The notes: generated from the letters alone by a model not told the origin. 64,000 nt of DNA from Streptomyces humicola (GCF_024436035.1 NZ_JANFNG010000004.1:124001-188000); one strand, 5' to 3'; counted from the stretch's first letter, positions 46,968 through 56,347 are shown. A program made the numbers and translations.

Positions 46968-47476
46968 AATACGATCATCTCTGCGGCAGTGGGTCGCCGC
47001 AATCCGAAGCCCGGGCCACTGACATCAGGGGTCGCTGCTTGATCACGTGGCCGACGCCCCTCGTCGCCAAACTGAACCACTCTGGACCTACGGCAGCTGC
47101 ACCGCCGACTTCCGCGTATCGGAAGATCATCTCGTCCACACGCGGATTGCCTCATGTGGCGTTCACCCGAGGAAGGTGAAACAGCCGCCGATATCAACAG
47201 GTGACATCCACGCTCGACATCAACATCAACGAGGACGAACTCCCGTTCGGCAGCAGCCTTCCTGACCGGCGGCCGGCAAAGCGGTCGCGGCGTGGCGAAG
47301 TCCTGGCTTCAGCCGCGACGGCGATAGGTCCTTGCTGGCTGAACGGTGCCCGTAACGCTCGTGTTGCTTGACGGCATCGGAGGAGTGAATGATTAGACGT
47401 GTACGGTTCTGTCCCTATCGAGGCAAAAGGTGAGGGATTTGCCGCTGCTCACCAACGTGTGAACTGTGGAGGACCC
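46968..47476. other. Intergenic stretch, nothing supported
   Basis: About 500 bp of divergent promoter region between the phosphatase and the DUF4142 gene. No frame with family similarity is seen. GGAGGAGTG at 47380 and the lower-GC stretch around 47340-47420 may be leader sequence of the DUF4142 gene. Confidence 0.35.
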
Positions 47477-48064
47477 ATGTCCGCAACCCGATCCAGCGCC
47501 GGAACAGGTGCAGTGTGCGCCACGCTTCTGTGCCTCACGGGCGCAACGACCGCCCCGGCCCTCGCTTCGCCGCCCCGGCCATCTGCAACGGTCTCGTCGC
47601 TGGACACCCAGCTGCTCACCGCAGGGCACCAGGGCAACCTCTGGGAGATCGCGACCGGGCAGGCAGCCCAGACGGACGCCACCAGCGCTTGCGTGAAGCA
47701 GGTTGGCGCGGTCTTCATCCGGGACCACCGTGCCCTCGATGCGGGCCTCGTCAAGACCGCGTCCAAGCTGGGCGTGGCCCTGCCCTCCGGGCAGACGGCC
47801 GGCCAACAACGACAGGCTGTCGCACTCAAGGCCGCAGCCAGGACGCGTTCGTACGACGCTGCGTGGCTCAAGGCCCAGTACACGGCACATGTGCAGACCT
47901 TGTCGCTGATCGACAAGGAGATCGCCGCCGGCACCAACCCACAGGTCAAGGCGTTGGCCAAGAGTGCGCGTCCGGTGGTCGAGCGGCACACGCGTCTGGT
48001 CAGCAAGGGTGTCTGCCACTCACCGATGGCCGCGAGCTCACGCCCGTCAGCGTCAGCGCGGTAG
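47477..48064 (+). CDS. Secreted DUF4142 (ferritin-like) protein
   Basis: This 195-aa exported protein has a signal peptide MSATRSSAGTGAVCATLLCL with likely cleavage after APALA (about residue 30). The DUF4142 four-helix domain follows: LLTAGHQGNLWEIATGQAAQ, VKQVGAVFIRDHRALDAGLV, YDAAWLKAQYTAHVQTLSLI. Ferritin-like helical pairs are visible, but His/Glu metal ligands are not obvious. ATG 47477 follows GGAGGACCC; the longer frame lacks a signal. Function unknown. Confidence 0.82.
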   Translation: MSATRSSAGTGAVCATLLCLTGATTAPALASPPRPSATVSSLDTQLLTAGHQGNLWEIATGQAAQTDATSACVKQVGAVFIRDHRALDAGLVKTASKLGVALPSGQTAGQQRQAVALKAAARTRSYDAAWLKAQYTAHVQTLSLIDKEIAAGTNPQVKALAKSARPVVERHTRLVSKGVCHSPMAASSRPSASAR

Positions 48065-48409
48065 CTTGATCCGCCGAGGCGCCCGAGAAGGCCCGGGCAC
48101 CCGATTGTCGTGATCGCGGACTGATCGTGGCGGGGCCCTCCTCTCCCGCATCGCGACGGCGGCGACTACGACCTCATCCGGCCGATAGCCGTGATCACGT
48201 CCCGGCCGTCGAGGCGGAGTGCCGAGCCCGTCGTACAGCGGCGAACCCGAGCTGGCATGATCGCGGCATGAACGAGGCCACAGCCGTTCTCCGGGCGGGA
48301 GTTCTGCGCCGAGGAGGGCAGCTTTCTGCTGAGGCTGGGCACAGATCTGCATTGGGATCACGCCGCCTTCATCAGGCTGGATCAGGCGATGCGGAGCACC
48401 TGTGAGCAG

Positions 48410-48558
48410 AGTGAGGCGACCATCAAGACCCACGTCACCCGGATCCTGTCCAAACTCACCCTCCGCGCCGAGCCCAAGCCGTCGTCGTCACCTACGAGGC
48501 CGGACTGACCGATCCAGGCAGCGCCGACACCGGTCTCGCGATACACGAACGCGGCTGA
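48410..48558 (+). pseudogene. LuxR/NarL response-regulator C-terminal remnant
   Basis: SEATIKTHVTRILSKLTLR is the recognition helix of a NarL-type HTH. After a one-base slip the usual tail AQAVVVTYEAGL continues in another frame to a stop at 48558. The receiver domain and the first HTH helices are missing. The rest of 48065-48619 holds no supported gene. Confidence 0.7.
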
Positions 48559-48619
48559 CATCGCCGTCCGTGGTTGCGGCGTCAGCGGGAAACGCGGAAT
48601 AACCGGGGAGGCCGGCGGC

Positions 48620-49417
48620 TTGGATACGGGCATGCTGACTGTTCGCTACCTCGGCGGCCCCACTGCGCTCATCGAGCTCGGCGGGCGGCGTCTGCTGACC
48701 GACCCGACCTTCGACGCACCCGGCGACTACCCCATCGGGCAGCGCAAGCTGGTCAAGACGGCCGGCCCGGCGATCGGCCCGGATGCCGTGGGCGCAGTCG
48801 ACGCGGTGCTGCTGTCGCACGACCAGCACCCGGACAACTTGGACCATGCGGGCCGTACGTATGCGGCCGAGGCACCGCTTGTGCTCTCCACGCGCTCCGC
48901 CGCGGAACGGCTGCGCGGTCCGGTACGGGCACTGCCCAACTGGGAGTCGTACGACCTGGACGGCGTGCGCATCACCGGCGTGCCGGCGCAGCACGGGCCG
49001 GACGGGAGTGAGCCCCTGGTCGGCGAGGTGACGGGCTTCGTGCTGCAGGGTGAGGGCCTGCCCACGGTGTACGTGAGCGGGGACAACGCCTCGCTGGACG
49101 TGGTGCGTACGATCGCGGACCGCGTCGGCCCCGTCGACGTCGCGGTGCTGTTCGCGGGCGCAGCGCGCACGTCACTCGTCGGCGATCACGATCTCACCCT
49201 GTCCAGCCGAGCGGCGGCCGAGGCAGCGCTGCTGCTCGGCGCCCGCCACGTCGTCCCGCTCCACTTCGAGCACTGGGCACACTTCACGCAGGGTCCGTCC
49301 ACGCTGACGGAGGCGTTCGAACGGGCGGGTGTGGCCGAGAGGTTGCGCTTGCTGAAGCCGGGGGAACAGGCGGAGCTCTACAGGCCCGGCGACAGGCACA
49401 CGCGGCTGGCAGGATGA
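48620..49417 (+). CDS. MBL-fold metal-dependent hydrolase (UlaG-like)
   Basis: This 265-aa metallo-beta-lactamase-fold protein has LTVRYLGGPTALIELGGRRL and LLTDPTFDAPGDYPIG. The metal motif is SHDQHPDNLD, where the usual second His is Gln. Further motifs are GVPAQHGPDG, VYVSGDNASLD and PLHFEHWAHFTQG. Substrate unknown. TTG 48620 has GGGGAGG eight bases upstream; ATG 48632 is the alternative with poorer spacing. Confidence 0.88.
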   Translation: MDTGMLTVRYLGGPTALIELGGRRLLTDPTFDAPGDYPIGQRKLVKTAGPAIGPDAVGAVDAVLLSHDQHPDNLDHAGRTYAAEAPLVLSTRSAAERLRGPVRALPNWESYDLDGVRITGVPAQHGPDGSEPLVGEVTGFVLQGEGLPTVYVSGDNASLDVVRTIADRVGPVDVAVLFAGAARTSLVGDHDLTLSSRAAAEAALLLGARHVVPLHFEHWAHFTQGPSTLTEAFERAGVAERLRLLKPGEQAELYRPGDRHTRLAG

Positions 49418-49446
49418 ACGCGAACCGACGGAAGAGGTGCCAGGTC

Positions 49447-50163
49447 ATGGCAGTTGTCCACCGCACAACACTCACGCCCAACAAGCTGGAGCTCCTTGGC
49501 TCGTGGCTTCCTGCCCAACCGTGGTACCTCGGCACGGGCAGCAAGCCGGAACTGACCAGGGCTGGTGGATTCCGGCTCGACGACCCGCAAGGCGAGGTCG
49601 GGATCGAGTTCATGGCGGTCACGGACGAGTCGGGAGACCGGTCGCGCACCTACCAGGTTCCGTTCAGCTACCGCGGGGCACCACTTGGCGGCGCCGATCA
49701 CGCGCTCATCGGCACGGCTGAGCACGGGGTGCTGGGACGGCGGTGGATCTACGACGGAACCCACGACCCGGTCGTCGTTTCCCAGCTCTTCGCCCTCATC
49801 CTCGGCAAGGCCGTTCCGCAGGCCCAGAGCACGAGCAATACCCCCGAACCGTCCGTTACCGGCTACTTCGTCGCAGAGTCCGACCGCACGGGACCGATTG
49901 AGCGCATGACCGTGACCAGCGGAGGGGACGCCACCGATCTCGTCGTGCACACCACCGCCGTAACCGGATCACCGACTCGACGTCCCAGGCAACTGACCAT
50001 CAGGGTAAACCGCGTCCTGCTGCCGGGCCAGGATGAACCATCCGCCGGTGCGCCAGAGGTGCTGGGTGGTGTGACCGCGGATTGGCATGTGCCGGACGGC
50101 ACCACGGTGCGGGGTTCGTTCGCCGTCGTTCTCGACACCGCGCCGGACTCCACAGCCGGGTAG
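49447..50163 (+). CDS. Maltokinase N-terminal-cap-like domain protein
   Basis: This 238-aa protein matches the stand-alone version of the N-terminal cap of actinobacterial maltokinases: AVVHRTTLTPNKLELLGSWL, RAGGFRLDDPQGEVGIEFM, YQVPFSYRGAPLGGADHALI and GTAEHGVLGRRWIYDGTHDP. The kinase domain is absent. It was probably adapted to another, unknown role. ATG 49447 has an AGAGGTG site nine bases upstream and is preferred to 49414. It follows the MBL gene by 29 bp and may be co-transcribed. Confidence 0.8.
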   Translation: MAVVHRTTLTPNKLELLGSWLPAQPWYLGTGSKPELTRAGGFRLDDPQGEVGIEFMAVTDESGDRSRTYQVPFSYRGAPLGGADHALIGTAEHGVLGRRWIYDGTHDPVVVSQLFALILGKAVPQAQSTSNTPEPSVTGYFVAESDRTGPIERMTVTSGGDATDLVVHTTAVTGSPTRRPRQLTIRVNRVLLPGQDEPSAGAPEVLGGVTADWHVPDGTTVRGSFAVVLDTAPDSTAG

Positions 50164-50657
50164 CGGGTCGATACCGGTCAATTCGCAGCCGGTGTCCCGC
50201 GGATGCGCCGCGACGACGGCGTCGGCCAGACCCGTCCGCCGGTGCCCGAGCCGGCCGTCAGCGACATTCCACCGGCAGACCGCCGTCACCGCAGACAACC
50301 AACCGACGTCAGTGGATGTCCCCGGGGGATCGTGTCGCGAATGAGCCGGCGCAGCCAGCTGTGTGCGGGGTCGGCCTCATGGCGGGGGTACCAATGGTGG
50401 CCTCGTTCACCTCCGCAGTCGCCACCGGTTACCGCATCGTGTCGGTCCTCGTACTGCTGGCCGCCTTTCTGGTCGTCGCCGGACTGCGTCCGCCCTCCCC
50501 CCGTCACGCGCGGACCACAGCTCACGTGCGATGACCGGCCCGGTCATTCCCCGCCGGAGAACTGCTCCCAGGCGGACTGGCGGGAGGTTCTTTCGGGGAC
50601 GTTCACCCGGCTCCCCCCGCTCGGCGTGGTCATGCTCGTCGGATCGGCGGCTGGGGT
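50164..50657 (+). other. Debris upstream of an MFS remnant
   Basis: Only a short hydrophobic piece (GYRIVSVLVLLAAFLVVAGL near 50430-50490) looks coding. It may belong to a second, unrelated membrane-protein remnant or to the same MFS gene as the next feature. No complete gene is visible. Confidence 0.3.
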
Positions 50658-51005
50658 TTGGCGCTGGCCTTGTTCGGTCTTTCGCCGGATCCCTGGGCCG
50701 GGATAGCCTTCCTGGTGCTGGCCGGCGCCGCTGACACGGTTGCCGTGGTGTCCCGGAGCACGATTGTGCAGATGCACACCCCGAATGCTCTGCTCGGCCG
50801 CGTCAGCGCGGCCGAGCAGATGGTCGGCCAGGCCGGCCTCGACATCGGCAACATGCGCGGCGGTCTTGTCGCCGACGCAACCTCAGGCGTCACAGCCCTG
50901 GTCAGCGCGGGTCTGCTGTGCATCGTGGCCGTCGTTCTGATCGGCGCGACCACTCCCGGAATGCGCTGGTTCTCCGGAACACCTCACCGGACGGCACCGT
51001 CGTGA
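50658..51005 (+). pseudogene. MFS transporter C-terminal remnant
   Basis: This is 115 residues with two to three TM helices: WAGIAFLVLAGAADTVAVVS, RSTIVQMHTPNALLGRVSAA, then VTALVSAGLLCIVAVVLIGA. The P-x-x-x-L-G-R-V-x-A pattern is typical of enterobactin-exporter-like MFS proteins in their C-terminal half. The first 300 residues are missing. Confidence 0.6.
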
Positions 51006-51051
51006 TCAACGGCACCCCCCGTGTGCCTGTGCCTTGTGTACGAGGCGAAGG

Positions 51052-52854
51052 TCAGGTGAGTGACAGGTCGTCCGCGTAGATGTTCCCTTGGGCGTACCAG
51101 CCGTGGACGTACACGGTGACCGTGCCCGAGGAGCCAGTGGTGAAGGGGACGCTCAACTGGGCCCAGCCGCTGGAGGAGGTCCAGGTGCTCGCGATCGCTG
51201 CGCCGCTGACGCCGAGATAGGCGTAGCTGCCCTGCACCCAGCCGGTGAGCGTGTAGGACGTGTTCGGCTTGAGCGTCACCGTCTGGTCGCATTCGCCGGT
51301 CTGGCTCGAGGTGGGGGCGACTTCGAGGGCGTGGCTGCCGGAGTGGACCGGGCTGGTGACCACCTGGTCACCGGGCTGGCAGGTCCAACCGTTGAGATTG
51401 CCGGTCTCGAAGGTGCCGTTGACGAGCGAGCCGGAGCCGCCGCCCCCGCCCGGGCCGGTCACGGTGAGGGTGTAGGTCGCGGAGTGGCTTCCTGAGGTGG
51501 CGGAGCCGTTGACCGTGATCGCATAGGTGCCCGCGGCCGCCGAGGACGACGCCGAGGCGGTGAGCGTCGAGGAGCCGCCCGCGGTGACCGACGACGGACT
51601 GAGCGACACGGTGACGCCGGAGGGCGCCCCGCTCGCCGAGAGACTGACCGTCTGCGCCGAGCCCGAGGTCACCGCCGTTGAGACGGTGGCGGTGGCCGAA
51701 CCGCCGGGGGCGACGGAGGCGGACGACGGGGACACGCTCACCGAGAAGTCGTTCGTGCTTGTACCGCCGCCGCTGGTGAACGGCTCGAAGGCGTTGCTGA
51801 AGTACCAGGTCGGCTGGGAGATGCCGGAGCACGAATCCGAGCCGCCGGTTCCGGGGCAGCCGCCGTTGTCACGCTGCAGCGCCCAGAAGGACAGGGTGTT
51901 GATGCCCTTGGAGACCGCCCAGTTCTCCACCGTGGTCGCATCCGCCTGGGTGAAGGTCTCGGCCGAGCCGTAGTCGTCGATGCCGGGCATCTCGGTGACC
52001 CCGATCATGCCCCACAGCTGCGACGAATTCTTCGATGGATACAGGGACTGCAGCTGACTGTAGAGCCCGCCGGCGGCGGTCTCCGTGTCCGTCGCCATCT
52101 CCTGAGTGGTGCCGATGTAGTAGTCGAACGTCATGATGTTGACGACGTCGACCCGGGCGCCGTTCGACACCGCGTTCTGCAGCACCGCCAGGCCGTCGGA
52201 GCTCAGACCGGTGGTGGTCGTCGGCATCGTGTACGAGAACTGCACGGTGTGCCCCGTGCTCGCCGCCCAGCTCTCCACCTGCGCCACCGCTTTGTTGCGG
52301 CGGTCGATCCCGGCGTTGCTGGTGAGCGAGTTGGCCTCGATGTCGAGGTCGATCCTGGTCACGCCGTACGTGGTGACCAGGCTTTCGTAGGCTTGCGCGA
52401 TGGAGTTGACGTCCGTGCAGCTGTCGGCGATGTCCGTGCCGGTGGTGTCGGCCGTGTAACCGCCGAAGGACGGGATGACGTTGCCGCCCGATGCCTGGAT
52501 CGTGGCGATGTCGCTGCCGAAGGTCGAAGAGGAGACCGGCTGGCTCGTGCTCCCGTTCCAGTAGGCGGTGCACGACCCGGCGGAGGCGGTCTGAAGGAAC
52601 GCCATCGTCAGGTATTTGTTGCCCGATTCGGAGGCCAGCGTCGCCGGGCTGTCGCCCGTCCACGCCTCGAAGTACGGTGCGGCAACGTGCGCGGGCAGCG
52701 TCGGCCCGTCGGCCTGTGCTGCGCCGCCCCCGAACACCACAAGGCCCGCGGATGCGGCGGCGGTTGCGAACGCGACGAGCGCGGCGCGTACGGATCCGGG
52801 TCGTCTGGACTTGGGTCGTCTGGACTTGAGTTGTCTGGACTTGGGTCGTCTCAT
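51052..52854 (-). CDS. Secreted GH18 chitinase with Ig-like and C-terminal carbohydrate-binding modules
   Basis: This is a 600-aa extracellular enzyme. A signal peptide with a repeated basic n-region (RRPKS/RQLKS/RRPKS) is cleaved near GGGAAQA-DG. The GH18 domain (about 50-360) has the catalytic core RIDLDIEANS (DxDxE), SYTMPTTTTGLS and VNIMTFDYYIG. An Ig-like module (FSVSVSPSSASVAPGGSATA, about 365-455), a Gly linker and a C-terminal module (LVNGTFETGNLNGWTC to the end) that probably binds polysaccharide follow. ATG 52854 is preceded by GGGAG. A DasR-like site lies upstream. Confidence 0.92.
   Translation of the reverse strand: MRRPKSRQLKSRRPKSRRPGSVRAALVAFATAAASAGLVVFGGGAAQADGPTLPAHVAAPYFEAWTGDSPATLASESGNKYLTMAFLQTASAGSCTAYWNGSTSQPVSSSTFGSDIATIQASGGNVIPSFGGYTADTTGTDIADSCTDVNSIAQAYESLVTTYGVTRIDLDIEANSLTSNAGIDRRNKAVAQVESWAASTGHTVQFSYTMPTTTTGLSSDGLAVLQNAVSNGARVDVVNIMTFDYYIGTTQEMATDTETAAGGLYSQLQSLYPSKNSSQLWGMIGVTEMPGIDDYGSAETFTQADATTVENWAVSKGINTLSFWALQRDNGGCPGTGGSDSCSGISQPTWYFSNAFEPFTSGGGTSTNDFSVSVSPSSASVAPGGSATATVSTAVTSGSAQTVSLSASGAPSGVTVSLSPSSVTAGGSSTLTASASSSAAAGTYAITVNGSATSGSHSATYTLTVTGPGGGGGSGSLVNGTFETGNLNGWTCQPGDQVVTSPVHSGSHALEVAPTSSQTGECDQTVTLKPNTSYTLTGWVQGSYAYLGVSGAAIASTWTSSSGWAQLSVPFTTGSSGTVTVYVHGWYAQGNIYADDLSLT
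52801..52845 (-). repeat. 15-bp tandem repeat in the chitinase signal peptide
   Basis: There are three copies of TCGTCTGGACTTGGG (52801-52815, 52816-52830, 52831-52845) with one change each in the second and third. They encode five-residue basic units (RPKSR) of the signal-peptide n-region. Slippage would alter n-region charge and length. Confidence 0.8.
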
Positions 52855-52946
52855 GAACGCTCCCATGCATGAGAAGGCGGCTGAGATGGACGAACGGATC
52901 TGTGCTGATCCCCAGCCCCCGGACATGGGCGACATCCAACCGACTT

Positions 52947-53000
52947 CGGGGACCCCCGCTGGGGTCCCCGAGCTTGGACTAGACCAATCTCAACTGTCAA
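52947..53000 (-). promoter_or_regulatory. DasR-like operator, -35 box and leader hairpin of the chitinase gene
   Basis: On the minus strand ATTGGTCTAGTCCAAG (52973-52988) closely matches the DasR dre consensus, with a perfect TGGTCTAG core. TTGACA (52995-53000) just upstream can act as -35. Downstream, CGGGGACCCC-CGCT-GGGGTCCCCG (52947-52970) is a perfect 10-bp stem in the presumed 5' leader. Confidence 0.7.
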
Positions 53001-53102
53001 GAGTCCCGGCATGGTTCGCGCACGATATGCGGCCGATTCGCGGCCGAGCACGGACGACGGGCCGCCGGCAGCGCGACGGCCCGTCTGGAAGGAAACCCGT
53101 TG

Positions 53103-53639
53103 CTACGCGTCGAAGTCGAACGCGCCCTGGTCCTTGCGGCCCTCGGACAGCTCGAACCACACTTCCTTGCCCCAAGGCGTGAGGTCGACGCCCCAGTCGC
53201 TCGCCATCGTGTCCACCAGGGACAGTCCACGGCCGCATTCGTCGCCGGGCTGGGCGGCGTGCAGGCGCGGCAGCTCCCGGCTTCCGTCGCGCACATGGCA
53301 GGAGACGACATGGCGGCGCACGACGGTGAGACCGAGGGCGCCGCGCGCGTGGATCAGCGCATTGGCGACCAGTTCGCTGACGAGAAGCTCGGCGGTGCCG
53401 CTCAGGTGGTCAAGACCCCAGCCGGCGAGAGTGTCACGCACTGCGGTGCGCGCTTCACGGCAGGCATGCGGCGACCGGGGAAGGTCCCATGGCCCCGCGG
53501 CGCTCAGGCTCCAGTCGGCAGCCGAAGCGGCAGCGGAAGCGCGGACAGAACCGGGAACGGACACGGACACGGAATCGAGGGCGGGGACAGGGCATGATCC
53601 CGCGGTTTCGGCGGGCCACGTGAGGTGGGTGTGCTGCAT
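53103..53639 (-). CDS. RsbW-like ATP-binding anti-sigma/regulatory kinase
   Basis: This 178-aa GHKL ATPase resembles the many small Streptomyces anti-sigma kinases. N box: LLVSELVANALIHA (about 90-103); G1: LHAAQPGDECGRGLSLVDTM; then DWGVDLTPWGKEVWFEL. ATG 53639 has GGGGAG seven bases upstream. It is divergent from the TetR gene, with its operators between. Partner sigma or anti-anti-sigma factor is not in the window. Confidence 0.88.
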   Translation of the reverse strand: MQHTHLTWPAETAGSCPVPALDSVSVSVPGSVRASAAASAADWSLSAAGPWDLPRSPHACREARTAVRDTLAGWGLDHLSGTAELLVSELVANALIHARGALGLTVVRRHVVSCHVRDGSRELPRLHAAQPGDECGRGLSLVDTMASDWGVDLTPWGKEVWFELSEGRKDQGAFDFDA

Positions 53640-53699
53640 AGGAAGTCTCCCCTGCGACCCCGATCGGAACGCCGACCAGGAATCCGGTCACTACCTCGC

Positions 53700-53745
53700 T
53701 TTACTGGCGCGTAAAGACCATAAACCCGGTTTACCGGGAAGTAAA
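53700..53745. promoter_or_regulatory. Two TTTAC-N6-GTAAA operators for TetR
   Basis: TTTACTGGCGCGTAAA (53700-53715) and TTTACCGGGAAGTAAA (53730-53745) have identical arms and centres exactly 30 bp apart. CCCGGTTTACCGGG (53725-53738) overlaps the second. They lie 10-55 bp upstream of the tetR start and in the leader of the divergent kinase. Confidence 0.75.
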
Positions 53746-53754
53746 GTGCTCAGC

Positions 53755-54414
53755 ATGGTTGATCACTCATCCACATCCTCGGACCGGGGCCGCCGGTCGC
53801 CGCGGCCGACCGACGAGGACATGCTGGATGCGGCCTCCGCCGTGTTCAGCGAGGCAGGATTCCACGCGGCGACGATGGACGCCGTCGCCGCGCGCGCACA
53901 CTCCACCAAGCCCACGCTCTACGCGCACTTCGGCAGCAAGGACGAGCTGTTCGCCAGGTGCGCCGAGCTGGCGGCCGACACACTCCGGAGCGCGCTGTTC
54001 ACGGCATACTCCTCGGCGTCCGAGCTCCCGCTGGAGCAGCAGGTGCGGGCAGGTATGGTCGCGTTCTTCGACTACGCGACCGTCCACCCGGCCAGGTTCC
54101 GGCTTCTCTTCGGCCCGCACACCACAGGCACGGCCTCGGCGGCCCGGCTGCGGCTGATGTCGGAGACCGCGGACGCGATCACTCAGCTGATCAGGAACTT
54201 CACCGAGCGTCACGGGCGGCGGCCCTGGACCACCAGCGCGGAGCTGTGCGCATCGTTCATCGTCGGTATGACGGTCGAAGGCGCTCGGCACACCGTCGTC
54301 ACCGACTCCCTGGACCCCGCGACGGCTGCCGACTTCACCACCCACTTCGCCGTGGCGGCGCTCAGGAACATGGACCCGCACCGCGCCGACGCGATCGACG
54401 GCCGGGAACGCTGA
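53755..54414 (+). CDS. TetR/AcrR family transcriptional regulator
   Basis: This 219-aa repressor has an HTH at TDEDMLDAASAVFSEAGFHA and TMDAVAARAHSTKPTLYAHF (about residues 20-65) and a C-terminal regulatory domain with FFDYATVHPARFRLLFGPHT and a predicted dimer helix. ATG 53755 is preferred; the frame is open upstream through the operators but not TetR-like. The paired operators indicate autoregulation and possible control of the divergent kinase gene. Ligand unknown. Confidence 0.9.
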   Translation: MVDHSSTSSDRGRRSPRPTDEDMLDAASAVFSEAGFHAATMDAVAARAHSTKPTLYAHFGSKDELFARCAELAADTLRSALFTAYSSASELPLEQQVRAGMVAFFDYATVHPARFRLLFGPHTTGTASAARLRLMSETADAITQLIRNFTERHGRRPWTTSAELCASFIVGMTVEGARHTVVTDSLDPATAADFTTHFAVAALRNMDPHRADAIDGRER

Positions 54415-54572
54415 CGCGCGACCGGCACGCTGCCGTGGCTGGAGACAGCCGTCCCGACCTGCGCGTCACCTAAGATCAGACAGGCGTTCACCTGCGCGAA
54501 GGAGACCTCGGAAACCCTGTCAGGTACGCTACATGCCGCTGTACGTCGACCGCCCTAGGAAGAACCGCCTCC

Positions 54573-55670
54573 GTGAGCCTGACCGGCACGCCCTTCTTCG
54601 TCCTTACCGTCGCGGTCCTGGTGCTCGCTACAGTGCTGCTCGCCCTGGTGTGGAATCGAATACCCGGGCCGCGGCCACTTCGCTATGCCGGGCGCCTGGG
54701 CGCGACGATATTCAGCCAAGTCGCCGCCGTTGTCGTGGCGTTGGTTTACATCAACAACACCATGGGGCCGTTCTACGACACCTGGCAGGATCTTTTCGGT
54801 GACGGCGCGAACAACACCCCCGTCGCCAGCAGCACGTCCCAGAACGGCGGTGCCCGGGGAACCGGAGGCTCCGGGGACGTCGAGAAGCTCACCTTCACCA
54901 CCTTCAAGCCCGGCATCCTGCGCGCCGACGCCGTCGGCCCCGCCTCCAGGATCAAGGGCAGCCTGTATGTGTGGCTGCCGCCGCAGTACCACCAGGCCGC
55001 CTACGCCCACACGGCCTTCCCGGTCGTGGAGCTGCTGCCCGGCACCCCCGGCAGCCCCCAGACCTGGTTCGCCGGGATGGACGCCACCACGCCGCTCACC
55101 CGCCTGATCGACGAGGGCAGGGCCAAGCCGATGATCCTGGTCGCGGCCACGCTCAACGTCCTCGGCGGGAACACCGACGCCGGCTGCGCCGACATCCCCG
55201 GCGTCGGCCTCACGGCGACCTGGCTGGCCAAGGACGTCCCCGCGCTGGTCAAGCAGAACTTCCGCGCCGCCACCGGTGCCAGGCAGTGGGCGGTGATGGG
55301 CTACTCGGCCGGGGCCTACTGCGCGGTCAACCTCACCGTGCACCATCCGGACGTCTTCCACTCCGCCGTGAGCCTGTCCGGCTACAACGCCCCCATCGCG
55401 TCACTGGTCACCCGCACCCCGGCCCTGGCCCGAGAGAACAACCCCTATCTCGTGCTGAGGGATGACAGGCACCAGCCCGACATCGCCCTGCTGATGGCCG
55501 GCAGCCTCCAGGACCCCGGCACGGTTCCTGCCGCCAAGGCCCTCCTGGCGGTCCTCCGGCGCCCCGGCGGCAGCGAACTCCTCACCGCCGCCACCGGCGG
55601 CCACACGACCGCGCTCTGGCGCACCATGCTCCCTGACTCGTTCACCTGGATCTCACGCGAATTCGGCTGA
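54573..55670 (+). CDS. Membrane-anchored alpha/beta hydrolase, esterase-D-like
   Basis: This 365-aa protein has two N-terminal TM helices (FFVLTVAVLVLATVLLALVW and a second at about 45-62), a Gly/Ser-rich linker, then a putative-esterase domain related to mycolyltransferases/esterase D: VVELLPGTPGSPQTWFAGMD, nucleophile elbow VMGYSAGAYCAVNL (Ser near 249) and a likely catalytic His in TAATGGHTTALW. GTG 54573 follows AGGAAG. Substrate unknown; the active site would face outside. Confidence 0.87.
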   Translation: MSLTGTPFFVLTVAVLVLATVLLALVWNRIPGPRPLRYAGRLGATIFSQVAAVVVALVYINNTMGPFYDTWQDLFGDGANNTPVASSTSQNGGARGTGGSGDVEKLTFTTFKPGILRADAVGPASRIKGSLYVWLPPQYHQAAYAHTAFPVVELLPGTPGSPQTWFAGMDATTPLTRLIDEGRAKPMILVAATLNVLGGNTDAGCADIPGVGLTATWLAKDVPALVKQNFRAATGARQWAVMGYSAGAYCAVNLTVHHPDVFHSAVSLSGYNAPIASLVTRTPALARENNPYLVLRDDRHQPDIALLMAGSLQDPGTVPAAKALLAVLRRPGGSELLTAATGGHTTALWRTMLPDSFTWISREFG

Positions 55671-55795
55671 ACCTCGCCCCGGTGTGCGTGGCATGCACGC
55701 ATGGGCTGTTCTCCGGTTGCACCGTGACCAGGACACTCCGGCCGCCTGGGGAAAACCGGTCTCGTCGTCGGCCGTGAGCGTGGCACGATGCGGGC

Positions 55796-56347
55796 ATGAG
55801 TGGTGATCTTCGATCCGGGTTCGAGCGCGTGGTGACCGAGCGCCTCGAGCTGCGTGCCGTATCGCTCGACGACCTGTACGGGCTGTTCGCGATCACCTCC
55901 GACCCCGACGCCTACCGGCATTCCCCATGCGACCGGCACACCACCGTCGACACGACCCGCGCGTGGATCGAGCGGGCCGCGGCCCGATGGCGCACCGACG
56001 GACTGAGCTACTGGATCGTCCGGCGCCGCACGGACGCGACGGACGAGCCGGTCATCGGGGTGGGCGGGGTGCAGCGTCACGCCGCAGGAGGGTGGAACCT
56101 GTACTACCGGTTCACGCCATCGGCATGGGGGCAGGGCTACGCGACCGAGCTGTCCCGTGCGGCCATCGCGGCCGGGCGGGCAGTCGATCCGCAGGAGCCC
56201 GTCGTCGCCTGGATCCTCGACCACAATCACGCGTCGCGCCGCGTCGCCGAGCGGCTCGGGTTCACCAACTACGGCGAGCGCATCGACGCCAATGACGGGG
56301 TGCTGCGGCTGATGTACGCGGACAGACCCCCACGTGATCCCCGATAA
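55796..56347 (+). CDS. GNAT family N-acetyltransferase (RimJ/RimL type)
   Basis: This 183-aa acetyl-CoA-dependent acyltransferase has VTERLELRAVSLDDLYGLFA, IGVGGVQRHAAGGWNLYYRF, and the acetyl-CoA loop in PSAWGQGYATELSRAAIAAG (Q/RxxGxG/A as WGQGYA). It ends ASRRVAERLGFTNYGERID. The length is typical. Substrate unknown. Confidence 0.9.
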   Translation: MSGDLRSGFERVVTERLELRAVSLDDLYGLFAITSDPDAYRHSPCDRHTTVDTTRAWIERAAARWRTDGLSYWIVRRRTDATDEPVIGVGGVQRHAAGGWNLYYRFTPSAWGQGYATELSRAAIAAGRAVDPQEPVVAWILDHNHASRRVAERLGFTNYGERIDANDGVLRLMYADRPPRDPR

